Shown here: positions 46,263 to 57,523 of the stretch, piece after piece
Layout of the letters: every line of letters begins with the position of its first letter
Position numbering within the stretch: the first letter of the stretch is position 1
DNA from: an uncultured Nocardioides sp.
GTDB taxonomy: Bacteria > Actinomycetota > Actinomycetes > Propionibacteriales > Nocardioidaceae
DNA: 64,000 bases
Assembly: GCF_947488025.1 (NCBI RefSeq)
Contig: NZ_CANKYS010000001.1
Span: 434,001 to 498,000 of the forward strand
Direction of reading: 5' to 3'
Notes under the pieces: generated by a model
Databases searched by the model: none
What the model saw: the letters and a program-made list of their open reading frames with translations, nothing else
Told to the model about the DNA's origin: nothing
Translations under genes and position numbers: made by a program

Positions 46263-47716
46263 TGGCTGACAACACCGTGCTCGAGACCGTCCCGACCCGG
46301 CTGCTCATCGGCGGAGCGTGGGTCGACGCCACCGGCGGCGGCACCTTCGAGGTGCACAACCCTGCCGACGCCGGCGTCCTGACCCGGGTCGCCGACGCGA
46401 CCCCCGCCGACGGCGAGCGCGCGCTGGCCGCCGCTGCAGCCGCCCAGCAGGAGTGGCGCGCCACGGAGCCGCGCGCCCGCGGCGAGATCCTGCGCAAGGC
46501 CTTCGAGCTGCTGACCGAGCGTGCCGACGACTTCGCCCGGCTGATGACCCTCGAGATGGGCAAGACGCTCGCCGAGGCGAAGGGCGAGGTGACCTACGGC
46601 GCCGAGTTCTTCCGGTGGTTCTCCGAGGAGGCCGTGCGCATCCACGGGCGCTACTCCCCCGCGCCCTCCGGCAGCACCCGGCTGATCACCATGAAGGGCC
46701 CCGTCGGCCCGACGCTGATGATCACGCCCTGGAACTTCCCGCTCGCCATGGGGACGCGCAAGATCGGTCCGGCCATCGCCGCCGGGTGCACCATGGTGGT
46801 CAAGCCCGCCGCCGAGACGCCGCTGACGATGCTCGCCCTCGCCGCGCTGCTCGAGGAGGTCGGCCTGCCGGCCGGCGTGCTCAACGTCATCACCACCACC
46901 GACTCCGGCGGGGTCTGCGAGCCCATCATCACCGACCCCCGCCTGCGCAAGCTCACCTTCACCGGGTCGACGGCGGTGGGCAAGAAGCTCGTCGCCCAGG
47001 CCTCCGACCAGCTGCTGCGGGTCTCGATGGAGCTCGGCGGCAACGCCCCGTTCCTCGTCTTCGAGGACGCCGACCTCGACGCTGCGGTGGACGGCGCGAT
47101 GCTCGCCAAGATGCGCAACATCGGCGAGGCGTGCACCTCGGCCAACCGGTTCCTGGTGCACGAGTCGGTCGCGGAGGAGTTCTCCCGCCGGTTCGCCGAG
47201 CGGATGGGCGCACTGAGGGTCGGCGACGGCACCGAGGACGGTGTCGACGTCGGACCGCTGATCACCGACAAGGCGCGGGCGGGTGTCCACGAGCTGGTCG
47301 ACGATGCCGTGTCCGCCGGGGCCCGTGCGCTCGTCGGCGGCGAGGTCCCCGCAGGGGCGGGCCACTTCTACCCGCCGACCGTGCTGGTCGACGTACCCTC
47401 GAGCGCCCGGGTGTTCCGCGAGGAGATCTTCGGCCCCGTCGCCCCGGTCTCGACCTTCGCCGACGAGGAGGAGGCGCTGCAGCGGGCCAACGACACCGAG
47501 TACGGCCTCGTCGCCTACGTCTTCACCCGCGACCACGCCCGCGTGCTGCGGGTCAGCGAGGCGTTGGAGTTCGGGATGGTCGGCGTGAACACCGGCATCG
47601 TGTCCAACCCGGCGGCTCCCTTCGGTGGCGTGAAGCACTCCGGCTTCGGCCGCGAGGGTGGCTTCGAGGGCATCGAGGAGTACCTCGAGACCAAGTACGT
47701 CGGCAGCGCGCTGTGA
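46262..47716 (+). CDS. gabD: Succinate-semialdehyde dehydrogenase
   Basis: A 484-residue aldehyde dehydrogenase that oxidises succinate semialdehyde to succinate. ITPWNFPLAMGTRKIGPAIA and TFTGSTAVGKKL form the NAD(P) site, SMELGGNAP has the general base, and NIGEACTSANR has the nucleophile C291. The MGKTLAEAKGEV and R/S residues fit the GabD subgroup. I favour ATG 46262 (AAGG 7-8 bases upstream) over GTG 46259. It follows gabT directly. Confidence 0.93.
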   Translation: MADNTVLETVPTRLLIGGAWVDATGGGTFEVHNPADAGVLTRVADATPADGERALAAAAAAQQEWRATEPRARGEILRKAFELLTERADDFARLMTLEMGKTLAEAKGEVTYGAEFFRWFSEEAVRIHGRYSPAPSGSTRLITMKGPVGPTLMITPWNFPLAMGTRKIGPAIAAGCTMVVKPAAETPLTMLALAALLEEVGLPAGVLNVITTTDSGGVCEPIITDPRLRKLTFTGSTAVGKKLVAQASDQLLRVSMELGGNAPFLVFEDADLDAAVDGAMLAKMRNIGEACTSANRFLVHESVAEEFSRRFAERMGALRVGDGTEDGVDVGPLITDKARAGVHELVDDAVSAGARALVGGEVPAGAGHFYPPTVLVDVPSSARVFREEIFGPVAPVSTFADEEEALQRANDTEYGLVAYVFTRDHARVLRVSEALEFGMVGVNTGIVSNPAAPFGGVKHSGFGREGGFEGIEEYLETKYVGSAL

Positions 47717-47726
47717 GCCGCCGACC

Positions 47727-49088
47727 ATGACCACCATCGACCGTGGGCGACTGGCGGCGCTGCACGCCGAGGAGCAGCAGCGCTTCGTCGACCTGCACCC
47801 GACCTCGGCACGGCTCGCCGCCGAGGCCGGCGAGCACCTGCTCGCCGGGGTCCCGATGCCGTGGATGACGCGGTGGCCGGGGTCGTTCCCGCTGTTCGTG
47901 GAGTCGGCCGCGGGCGGTCGCTTCACCGACGTCGACGGCCTGGCCTACGTCGACCTGTGCCTCGGCGACACCGGGTCGATGACCGGTCACTGCCTGCCGG
48001 CCGTCGCCGACGCCGTGCGGGAGCGAACCGAGCGCGGCATCACCACGATGCTGCCCTCGACGGACGCCGCCTGGGTCGCCGGCGAGCTGAGCCGACGCTT
48101 CGGGCTCCCCCGCTGGCAGATGGCGATGACGGCGACCGACGCCAACCGCTTCGTGCTCCGCTTCGCCCGCCACCTCACCGGACGGCCCCGGATCGCGGTG
48201 ATGGACTGGTGCTACCACGGCACGGTCGACGAGACGCTCGGCGTCCTCGAGCACGGCCGGGCGGGTGACCGGGTCGTCGCGCGGCCGGGTGCGCTCGGTC
48301 CGCAGGTCGACGTGGCCCGGACGACCGCCGTGGTCCCGTTCAACGACCTCGACGCGCTCGACACCCGGCTCGCCGAGGGTGACGTCGCCTGCCTGCTGAT
48401 GGAGCCGGCGCTGACCAACATCGGGATCGTGCTGCCCGACGACGGCTACCTCGCTGCTGTCCGCGAGGTCACCCGGCGTCACGGGGTGCTGCTCGTCAAC
48501 GACGAGACCCACACGATCTGCGCCGGTCCGGGCGGAGCCACCGCGGCGTGGGACCTCGAGCCCGACCTCGTGGTCATCGGCAAGCCGATCGGTGGTGGCA
48601 TCCCCGTCGCGGCCTACGGCATGACCGAGGAGGTCGCCGCGCGCCTCGAGGGTCCGATGCTCGGTCACGACATCGACGTCGCCGGCGTCGGCGGCACTCT
48701 GTCGGGGTCGGCGCTGGCCATGGCCGCCGTGCGGGCGACGCTCTCCACCGCCCTGCGGCAGGAGGACTTCGAGGTCTCGATCCCCCTGGCCGAGCAGTTC
48801 ACCGACGGCATCCGCGAGGTCATCGCCGAGCACGACCTGCCCTGGCACGTGCAGCGGCTGGGCTGCCGTGCGGAGTACTGGTTCTGCCCGCCGCCGCGCA
48901 CCGGCGCGGAGGCCGCGGCGGCCGTCGACGAGGAGCTCGACGCGTTCTTCCACCTCTGGACCGTCAACCGCGGGGTGCTGCTGGCTCCCTTCCACAACAT
49001 GTCGCTGTTCTCGCCGTTCCACGACCGGACCGACGTCGACGCGCACACCTCGGCGTTCCGCGGCGCGGTGGAGGCGCTGCTCGGATGA
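47727..49088 (+). CDS. Class III aminotransferase of glutamate-1-semialdehyde-aminomutase type
   Basis: A 453-residue PLP enzyme. VLLVNDETHTICAGPGG carries the PLP-contacting Asp and VIGKPIGGGIPVAAYGM the Schiff-base Lys. FVESAAGGRFTDVDGLAYVDLCLGDTGSMTGH (residues about 53-84, two motifs) resembles the HemL/transaminase group, but the context argues against haem synthesis. Probably a third amine or amino-acid transaminase for the polyamine pathway. Ten bases after gabD and overlapping the AraC-type gene. Confidence 0.85.
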   Translation: MTTIDRGRLAALHAEEQQRFVDLHPTSARLAAEAGEHLLAGVPMPWMTRWPGSFPLFVESAAGGRFTDVDGLAYVDLCLGDTGSMTGHCLPAVADAVRERTERGITTMLPSTDAAWVAGELSRRFGLPRWQMAMTATDANRFVLRFARHLTGRPRIAVMDWCYHGTVDETLGVLEHGRAGDRVVARPGALGPQVDVARTTAVVPFNDLDALDTRLAEGDVACLLMEPALTNIGIVLPDDGYLAAVREVTRRHGVLLVNDETHTICAGPGGATAAWDLEPDLVVIGKPIGGGIPVAAYGMTEEVAARLEGPMLGHDIDVAGVGGTLSGSALAMAAVRATLSTALRQEDFEVSIPLAEQFTDGIREVIAEHDLPWHVQRLGCRAEYWFCPPPRTGAEAAAAVDEELDAFFHLWTVNRGVLLAPFHNMSLFSPFHDRTDVDAHTSAFRGAVEALLG

Positions 49089-49561
49089 CCGCCCGCCCGA
49101 CCGGGCAGCGCCGCGTCCCCGGCGACGTGCTGGTGCACCTGCGCCGCACGCGCGACCACCTCGACCGGCACTTCGCCGAGCCCTTCGACCTCGACCACCT
49201 CGCCGGCCTCGCCGGGATGAGCCGCTTCCACTTCCTGCGGTCGTTCGCGCTGACGTACGGCGTGACGCCGGCGGCGTACCTCTCCGAGCGACGCGTCGAG
49301 CGGGCCCAGGACCTGCTGCGCGCGGCGAACCTCACCGTGACCGAGGTGTGCCACGCAGTGGGCTACAGCAGCCTGGGCTCGTTCAGCGCGCGGTTCCGGG
49401 CGATCGTCGGGGAGAGCCCGAGCGACTTCCAGCGTCGCTACGCGTCCGCGGGCAACCCGCGCATCCCCGGGTGCTACGTCTTCATGGCCGGGCTCGTCGA
49501 GAAGCGCGACGTGGGGAGCACCGCAACGCAGGAGAAGCACGGCGACACCGGAGGTTCCTAG
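49085..49561 (+). CDS. Short AraC family transcriptional regulator
   Basis: A 158-residue protein that is essentially only the AraC DNA-binding domain with two helix-turn-helix motifs (LDHLAGLAGMSRFHFLRSF and VTEVCHAVGYSSLGSFSARF, with the family GYSS..FS.RF pattern). There is no N-terminal sensor domain, so it may act with another signal or constitutively. ATGA overlap with the aminotransferase gene. Its TAG stop forms the first bases of the next gene's -10 box. Confidence 0.92.
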   Translation: MTARPTGQRRVPGDVLVHLRRTRDHLDRHFAEPFDLDHLAGLAGMSRFHFLRSFALTYGVTPAAYLSERRVERAQDLLRAANLTVTEVCHAVGYSSLGSFSARFRAIVGESPSDFQRRYASAGNPRIPGCYVFMAGLVEKRDVGSTATQEKHGDTGGS

Positions 49562-49570
49562 GCTCGTCCC
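49559..49570 (+). promoter_or_regulatory. Leaderless -10 box of the VOC gene
   Basis: TAGGCT at 49559-49564, six bases, then ATG 49571. The box overlaps the stop codon of the AraC-type gene. No clear -35 and no Shine-Dalgarno sequence. Confidence 0.5.
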
Positions 49571-50014
49571 ATGATCACCAACATCTCCCTGCTGTCCGTC
49601 TGGGTGAAGGACATCGACGAGTCCCTCGCCTTCTACACCGACGTGCTCGGCTTCGAGGTCGGCGACGACCTCCAGCTCGGGCCCGACTTCCGCTGGTGCA
49701 CGGTCGTGCACCCGAAACAGCCCGAGGTCCACCTCCACCTCACCACGCCCAGCGGCCCCCTCCCCGACTACCTCATCGAGGCGATGAGGCGCGCCCAGGA
49801 CGAGGGCGGGCTGCCCGGGGTGGGGTTGAACGTCGACGACTGCCGGGCGACCTACGAGGACCTCAGGGCCAAGGGCGTGGAGTTCCTGCAGGAGCCCGAG
49901 GAGCGGCCCTACGGCGTCGAGGCCCTGATGCGCGACAACTCCGGCAACTGGATGGTCCTGGTCGAGAAGCGCGACTACGTCCCCGAGGACTTCGATGGCG
50001 TCGACATGGGCTGA
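49571..50014 (+). CDS. VOC (glyoxalase/bleomycin-resistance) family protein
   Basis: A 147-residue protein with the paired beta-alpha-beta-beta-beta modules of the vicinal oxygen chelate superfamily. VWVKDIDESLAFYTDVLGFEVGDD opens module one (two motifs in residues about 10-33), with possible metal ligands in HLHLTTPSG and the C-terminal VEALMRDNSGNWMVLVEK. Substrate unknown; members include glyoxalases, dioxygenases and resistance proteins. Leaderless start. Confidence 0.88.
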   Translation: MITNISLLSVWVKDIDESLAFYTDVLGFEVGDDLQLGPDFRWCTVVHPKQPEVHLHLTTPSGPLPDYLIEAMRRAQDEGGLPGVGLNVDDCRATYEDLRAKGVEFLQEPEERPYGVEALMRDNSGNWMVLVEKRDYVPEDFDGVDMG

Positions 50015-50045
50015 CGCCCGGCTCCGCCCGGCGTACCGTGGACGG
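50011..50045 (+). promoter_or_regulatory. Leaderless promoter of the 50046 gene
   Basis: CTGACG (50011-50016), 17 bases, TACCGT (50034-50039), six bases, ATG. Same layout and nearly the same 3' bases as the promoter of the paralogous gene at 34649. Confidence 0.55.
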
Positions 50046-50471
50046 ATGAGGAGCGGGCTCGCGACCGTCGGCGTGCTGCTGCTGGCGCTCGTGGTGCTCC
50101 GGGTGGCCTGCGCGGCCCTCCGCGGCGACCTGGGCGAGTGGCGCAGCGCCCGCGCTCTCGGGCGGGTCGCGCAGCGGGCACGGCGTCGCCGGCACGGGGC
50201 CGAGGTGGTCCCGGTCGGCCGGCCGGTCGAGCAGGTGGCCGCCGACCTGCGCCGGCTCCACGCCGCCTTCCACCGCGGCGGGATGCGCTTCGCGAAGTAC
50301 GAGGGCTGCCGCCTGGCCTACGACCGGGTGCTCGGCGAGGCCGCCGACATCGCGGGCTGCCCGCACCTGCTCGCGGTCCTGCCGCCCGGGGAGGAGCTCG
50401 ACCACGAGCGTGAGCGGGTGGAGGGGCTGCTCGTCCACCACGGCCTGCTCCCGCCGCCGTACGCCGTCTGA
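50046..50471 (+). CDS. Small membrane-anchored protein of unknown function (paralogue of 34649 product)
   Basis: A 141-residue protein with one N-terminal hydrophobic helix (residues about 4-20), a basic stretch (RVAQRARRRRH) and a helical soluble part. No named family recognised. It aligns with the 34649 product along most of its length (see there). It carries two Cys (EGCRLAYD, IAGCPHLL) absent from the paralogue. Convergent with mug; a small GGGTC/GACCC hairpin lies in the 9-base gap region. Confidence 0.75.
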   Translation: MRSGLATVGVLLLALVVLRVACAALRGDLGEWRSARALGRVAQRARRRRHGAEVVPVGRPVEQVAADLRRLHAAFHRGGMRFAKYEGCRLAYDRVLGEAADIAGCPHLLAVLPPGEELDHERERVEGLLVHHGLLPPPYAV

Positions 50472-50480
50472 GTCCGGGTC

Positions 50481-51071
50481 TCAGGACCCAGGCGTGCGCT
50501 CGAGCACCCCGGCGGCCCGGGCCGCCTCGGCGTAGGCCGCGGCGAGCGTGTCCACGGTGTCGTGCGCGTTGAGCCCCGACGGGTTGGGCACGACGAACAC
50601 GCGCGAGCTGCCCCAGCGTCCGGGCTGCTCCCCGACCTTCGCGCCCCGCTGGCCGAACGCTGTGCGGTAGGCGGTGACACCGGCGACGGCCACGACGGAC
50701 GGGCTCCGCTCACCCACGAGTGCGCGAAGGCGCTCCCCGCCGTCGCGCAGCTCCTCGGTCGTGAGCTCGTCGGCCCGCGCGGTCGCCCGCGCCACCACGT
50801 TGGTGATGCCGATCCCCCGCCGGCGCAGCTCGTCGCGGTCCTCGTCGGTCATCCCGGCCGACGGGTCGATCGGCCTCGGGACGATCCCGGCCCGCAGGAG
50901 CGCGGGGTAGAAGCGGTTGCCCGGGCGGGCGAAGTGGCTCTGGGTCGCGGCGGTCCACAGCCCCGGGTTGATGCCGACGAACAGCAACCGGAGCGGCTGG
51001 TCGTCGGCCGGGAGGAGGTCCGGGACCTCGACGTCGCGGAACGACTCCAGCTCCGCCCTGGTGAACCCCAT
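50481..51071 (-). CDS. mug: G/U mismatch-specific DNA glycosylase family protein
   Basis: A 196-residue uracil-DNA-glycosylase-superfamily protein. The motif LLFVGINPGLWTAATQSHF (residues about 29-47) contains the catalytic Asn position (GINPG) of Mug/TDG, and VFVVPNPSGLNAH (about 163-175) is the second active-site motif. It should excise uracil or thymine from mismatches, and ethenocytosine. ATG 51071 follows a CAGGAT box by six bases, a leaderless arrangement. Downstream of the tuf terminator. Confidence 0.93.
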   Translation of the reverse strand: MGFTRAELESFRDVEVPDLLPADDQPLRLLFVGINPGLWTAATQSHFARPGNRFYPALLRAGIVPRPIDPSAGMTDEDRDELRRRGIGITNVVARATARADELTTEELRDGGERLRALVGERSPSVVAVAGVTAYRTAFGQRGAKVGEQPGRWGSSRVFVVPNPSGLNAHDTVDTLAAAYAEAARAAGVLERTPGS

Positions 51072-51109
51072 GACCCCATCCTGCCGGGCCGGGCCCACGA
51101 CGGACGCAC

Positions 51110-51143
51110 GAGACCCCGCCTCCCTTGCGGGAGACGGGGTCTC
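51110..51143 (-). terminator. tuf terminator
   Basis: A 15-bp stem with one mismatch (51110-51124 with 51129-51143) around TTGC, 35 bases after the tuf stop. It should end the rpsL-rpsG-fusA-tuf transcript before mug. Confidence 0.8.
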
Positions 51144-51177
51144 GGGTGCTGCGGTGCCGGTCAGTGACCGGCGGTGA

Positions 51178-52371
<1,194 letters not shown>

Positions 52372-52461
52372 TGGGGCTCCTCCTGATTGTTGTTCTCTGC
52401 GTGTGAGAGTTGGTGACTCGTGGGTGTGGGTGGTGCTGGTGCCGAGGATCCGAGGCGCGAA

Positions 52462-54579
<2,118 letters not shown>

Positions 54580-54623
54580 TGTTGTGTCTCAGTCCCTCGG
54601 AAGTTGGTGGGAGCTCGTGGGGT

Positions 54624-54664
54624 GAGGGGCCGTACGACGCGCGCTGCGGGTCGTACGGCCCCTC
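54624..54664 (-). other. Perfect 15-bp inverted repeat between rpsG and fusA
   Basis: GAGGGGCCGTACGAC (54624-54638) and its exact complement (54650-54664) flank an 11-base loop, filling half of the 89-base gap and starting 5 bases after the rpsG stop. It could be a partial terminator, a processing site or a protein-binding hairpin; fusA-tuf are normally expressed more than rpsL-rpsG. Confidence 0.65.
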
Positions 54665-54668
54665 GCCG

Positions 54669-55139
54669 TCACCAGCGGTAGTGGGCGAAGGCCTTGTTGG
54701 ACTCGGCCATCTTGTGGGTGTCCTCGCGCTTCTTCACAGCGGCACCGAGGCCGTTGCTCGCGTCGAGGATCTCGTTCATCAGACGCTCGGCCATGGTCTT
54801 CTCACGGCGGTCGGCGGCGTAGCCCACGAGCCAGCGCAGGGCCAGCGTGGTGGAGCGGTTGGCCTTGACCTCGACGGGGACCTGGTAGGTCGCGCCGCCG
54901 ACGCGGCGGGACTTGACCTCGATGGCCGGCTTGACGTTGTCCATCGCGCGCTTGAGCGTGACGACCGGGTCGGTGCCGGTCTTCTCGCGGCAGCCCTCGA
55001 GTGCGGTGTAGACGATGCGCTGCGCCACAGCCTTCTTGCCGTCCTGCAGGACCTTGCTCACGAGCTGGGTGACCAGCTGGGAACCGTAGACCGGGTCGAC
55101 GACGAGGGGGCGCTTGGGAGCGGGACCCTTGCGAGGCAT
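54669..55139 (-). CDS. rpsG: 30S ribosomal protein S7
   Basis: A 156-residue S7 that organises the 30S head and the exit site. It begins [20 protein letters not shown] and includes [20 protein letters not shown] (residues about 77-96) and the end [13 protein letters not shown]. The ATG shares one base with the rpsL stop (TAATG). Confidence 0.98.
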   Translation of the reverse strand: MPRKGPAPKRPLVVDPVYGSQLVTQLVSKVLQDGKKAVAQRIVYTALEGCREKTGTDPVVTLKRAMDNVKPAIEVKSRRVGGATYQVPVEVKANRSTTLALRWLVGYAADRREKTMAERLMNEILDASNGLGAAVKKREDTHKMAESNKAFAHYRW

Positions 55140-55510
55140 TACTTCTCCTTCTTCGCGCCGTAGCGGCTACGGGCCTGCTTGCGGTTCTTGACACCCTGGG
55201 TGTCGAGCGAGCCGCGGATGATCTTGTAGCGGACACCGGGAAGGTCCTTCACGCGGCCGCCGCGGACGAGCACGATCGAGTGCTCCTGCAGGTTGTGACC
55301 GACACCCGGGATGTAGGCGGTGACCTCGACGCCACTGCTCAGGCGCACGCGGGCGACCTTGCGGAGGGCGGAGTTCGGCTTCTTCGGGGTGGTCGTGTAG
55401 ACGCGGGTGCAGACGCCTCGGCGCTGCGGGGATCCCTTCAGGGCAGGCGTCTTGTTCTTGGACACCTTGTCCTGGCGGCCCTTGCGGACCAGCTGGTTGA
55501 TGGTGGGCAC
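55139..55510 (-). CDS. rpsL: 30S ribosomal protein S12
   Basis: A 123-residue decoding-centre protein. The streptomycin-related Lys residues are wild type ([19 protein letters not shown] near residue 38 and the [11 protein letters not shown] loop near 85). GTG 55510 with AGGGA 8-9 bases upstream gives the standard start [12 protein letters not shown]. It heads the str-type operon; rpoB/rpoC are not in the window. Confidence 0.98.
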   Translation of the reverse strand: MPTINQLVRKGRQDKVSKNKTPALKGSPQRRGVCTRVYTTTPKKPNSALRKVARVRLSSGVEVTAYIPGVGHNLQEHSIVLVRGGRVKDLPGVRYKIIRGSLDTQGVKNRKQARSRYGAKKEK

Positions 55511-55683
55511 CTGGTGGTTCCCTCTCTCTGTCTGCTCATCACGGTCCGACGCGGTGCCGGACTCGGGTGTCGTGCGCTGCTGCATGTGCCTGTTGCGAAT
55601 ACCGTGGCCAGCCGGGGCGCGGCCTGGAACGCCGCGAAGTCCGAGCATGGGCATGGGTCTGGACGTGCCAGACACGAAGATTG

Positions 55684-55712
55684 AGGCTACTCGGGCGCCA
55701 CGGCAGGGTCAA
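55684..55712 (-). promoter_or_regulatory. rpsL: rpsL operon promoter
   Basis: On the minus strand TTGACC (55707-55712), exactly 17 bases, TAGCCT (55684-55689). This is the best sigma-A-type promoter in the window. The leader to the rpsL GTG is about 165 bases (55511-55677) and holds no gene I can support. The -35 overlaps the stop codon of the upstream MFS gene. Confidence 0.7.
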
Positions 55713-56926
55713 AATGCCGCTGGTGCCGCCCGGACGCCCGGTTCGACGACCCGCCGCTCCCGCTCGCGCCGCGTGCGGTCGAGCCGGAGGTAGAGCCCTG
55801 CCGAGAGCGCCACACCGGCGATCGTGAGCAGCCCCCCGCCCAGCAGCGTCCAGCGAGCGCCGTACTCCTGGCCGATCCAGCCGATGACGGGCGCACCGAC
55901 CGGGGTGCCGCCCATGAAGATCATCAGGTAGAGGGCCATCACGCGACCGCGCACGCCGGCGTCGGTGTGCAGCTGCATGTAGGTGTTGGCGCTGGTGATG
56001 AAGGTCAGGGCGGTGAGGCCGGTGACCGGCGCGAGCAGCGCGAAGGTGAGGTAGGAGGGCATCAGCCCGGCCAGCATCACCGAGGCACCGAAGGCCAGGG
56101 CGGCCCCCACGACGAGGCGCTGGCGCACGTGGCTGCGGCGGGCGGCGAGCAGGGCGCCGGCGAGGGAGCCGACAGCCAGGAACGAGCCGAGCAGCCCGAA
56201 CTCCTCCGGCCCCTTGCCGAACACCTCGGTGGCCATCAGCGCCGAGGTGATCTGGAAGTTGAGGCCGAAGGTGCCGGCGAAGAACACCAGCCCGAGGACG
56301 AGCAGCAGGTCGGGGCGGGCCCGGACGTAGGCCACGCCCTCGCGGATCGCGCCGGGTCCCCGGTCAGCAGGCGCCGCGGCGTCGATCCGGCTGGCGTCGA
56401 GGTGGCGCAGCGACCAGATCGGGGCGGCGTACGACACCGCGTTGAGCAGGATGACCCACCCGGTGGCCACCGCTCCCCCGCCGAAGGCGGCGATGAGGAC
56501 GCCGGCCAGGCCGGGGCCGACGAGGCGGGCGGCGTTGAAGCTGGCGGAGTTGAGGCCGACGGCGTTGGTCAGGTCGACCGGGTCGACGAGCTCGGAGACG
56601 AAGGACTGGCGAGCCGGCGCGTCGAAGGCCGACGCGGAGCCGAGGAGGAAGGCCAGGACGTAGACGTGCCAGACCTCGGCGACGCCGGTGACGGCGAGGA
56701 TGCCGAGGACGGCGGCGGGCAGCGCCATGCCGAGGTTGGTGAGCTGCAGCAGTCGCTGCTTGGGCATGCGGTCCGCGATCAGGCCGGCGAACGGCGTCAG
56801 CAGCAGGAACGGCAGGAACTGGAGCCCGGTCGTGATGCCCAGCGCGGTGGCGCCGGACCCGACGGCGAGCTCGAGCACCAGCCAGTCCTGGGCGACGCGC
56901 TGCATCCAGGTGCCGGTGTTGGACAC
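55709..56926 (-). CDS. MFS transporter (MFS_3 / EntS-like), start uncertain
   Basis: At least 405 residues with about twelve hydrophobic helices; the motif GLIADRMPKQRLLQLTN (residues about 47-63) is the MFS A motif. Only a GTG at 56926 offers a normal in-frame start, but the sequence before it (PTFRSLSNPNYRRYAAGG) reads like the normal N-terminus of this family. It begins just after a good GAGGAG ribosome site at 56995-57000 with no ATG/GTG/TTG. The true start is probably a non-standard codon near 56987-56995. Downstream of marR, probably regulated by it; substrate unknown, drug or siderophore export likely. Confidence 0.85.
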   Translation of the reverse strand: MSNTGTWMQRVAQDWLVLELAVGSGATALGITTGLQFLPFLLLTPFAGLIADRMPKQRLLQLTNLGMALPAAVLGILAVTGVAEVWHVYVLAFLLGSASAFDAPARQSFVSELVDPVDLTNAVGLNSASFNAARLVGPGLAGVLIAAFGGGAVATGWVILLNAVSYAAPIWSLRHLDASRIDAAAPADRGPGAIREGVAYVRARPDLLLVLGLVFFAGTFGLNFQITSALMATEVFGKGPEEFGLLGSFLAVGSLAGALLAARRSHVRQRLVVGAALAFGASVMLAGLMPSYLTFALLAPVTGLTALTFITSANTYMQLHTDAGVRGRVMALYLMIFMGGTPVGAPVIGWIGQEYGARWTLLGGGLLTIAGVALSAGLYLRLDRTRRERERRVVEPGVRAAPAAF

Positions 56927-57021
56927 GACCCCGCCGGCTGCGTAGCGACGGTAGTTCGGGTTGGAGAGGGAGCGGAACGTGGGACTCGTGGTGACTCCTC
57001 AGTCGGTCATGGGTCAGGTGG

Positions 57022-57483
57022 TCAGTCGGCGACGGCGAGCCGGGCCAGGATCGGGGCCGCGTCGCGGAGGGTGGCGCGCTCGGCGGGCGTGAGCTCGCTC
57101 AGGCGCCGGGACAGCCAGGCGTCGCGGCGCTGGCGGTCGGCCAGCACGGCGGCACGGCCGGCGTCGGTGAGGGAGACGACGACCTGGCGGCCGTCGGTCT
57201 CGTGGGGGCGCCGCTCGACGTAGCCGTCGGCCTCGAGGCAGTTGACGGTGCGGGTCATCGACGGGGGCTGGACGCGCTCGGCGCGGGCCAGGTCGCCGAC
57301 GGTCTGCTCGCCCGTCCGGACCAGCAGCCCCAGCACGACCATCTGCGGGATGCTCAGGTCGTTGTCGGGGTGGCGCTCGGAGACGAGGCGGCGGCGCAGG
57401 CGCATGACACCGGCCCGAAGCTCGGAGGCGAGCCCGGCGTCGGTGCGGAGGTCGGCGGTCGGCATGTCGTTAGCGTAACTCAT
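57022..57483 (-). CDS. MarR family transcriptional regulator
   Basis: A 153-residue winged-helix dimer-type protein. The DNA-binding part is VGDLARAERVQPPSMTRTVN followed by the wing YVERRPHETDGRQVVVSLTD (residues about 60-100). It probably represses itself and the downstream MFS gene and is released by a small ligand. ATG 57483 (MSYANDMPT) has AGG 4 bases upstream; ATG 57465 is an alternative. An inverted repeat overlaps the start codon. Confidence 0.93.
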   Translation of the reverse strand: MSYANDMPTADLRTDAGLASELRAGVMRLRRRLVSERHPDNDLSIPQMVVLGLLVRTGEQTVGDLARAERVQPPSMTRTVNCLEADGYVERRPHETDGRQVVVSLTDAGRAAVLADRQRRDAWLSRRLSELTPAERATLRDAAPILARLAVAD

Positions 57484-57496
57484 TACCTGTGCTAAC
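57469..57496. promoter_or_regulatory. Candidate MarR operator over the marR start
   Basis: GTTAGC (57469-57474) and GCTAAC (57491-57496) form an inverted repeat, with a second near palindrome (GTAACTCATTAC) inside. It covers the marR ATG, a position suited to autorepression. Confidence 0.5.
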
Positions 57497-57523
57497 CATT
57501 CCGTCGGCCCCGCGCACTGCCGG

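Noticed and set aside
47727..49088. Glutamate-1-semialdehyde aminomutase (hemL) for haem synthesis
   Set aside because: Sequence similarity is only at the level of the class III family, and the neighbours are GABA/polyamine genes, not haem genes.
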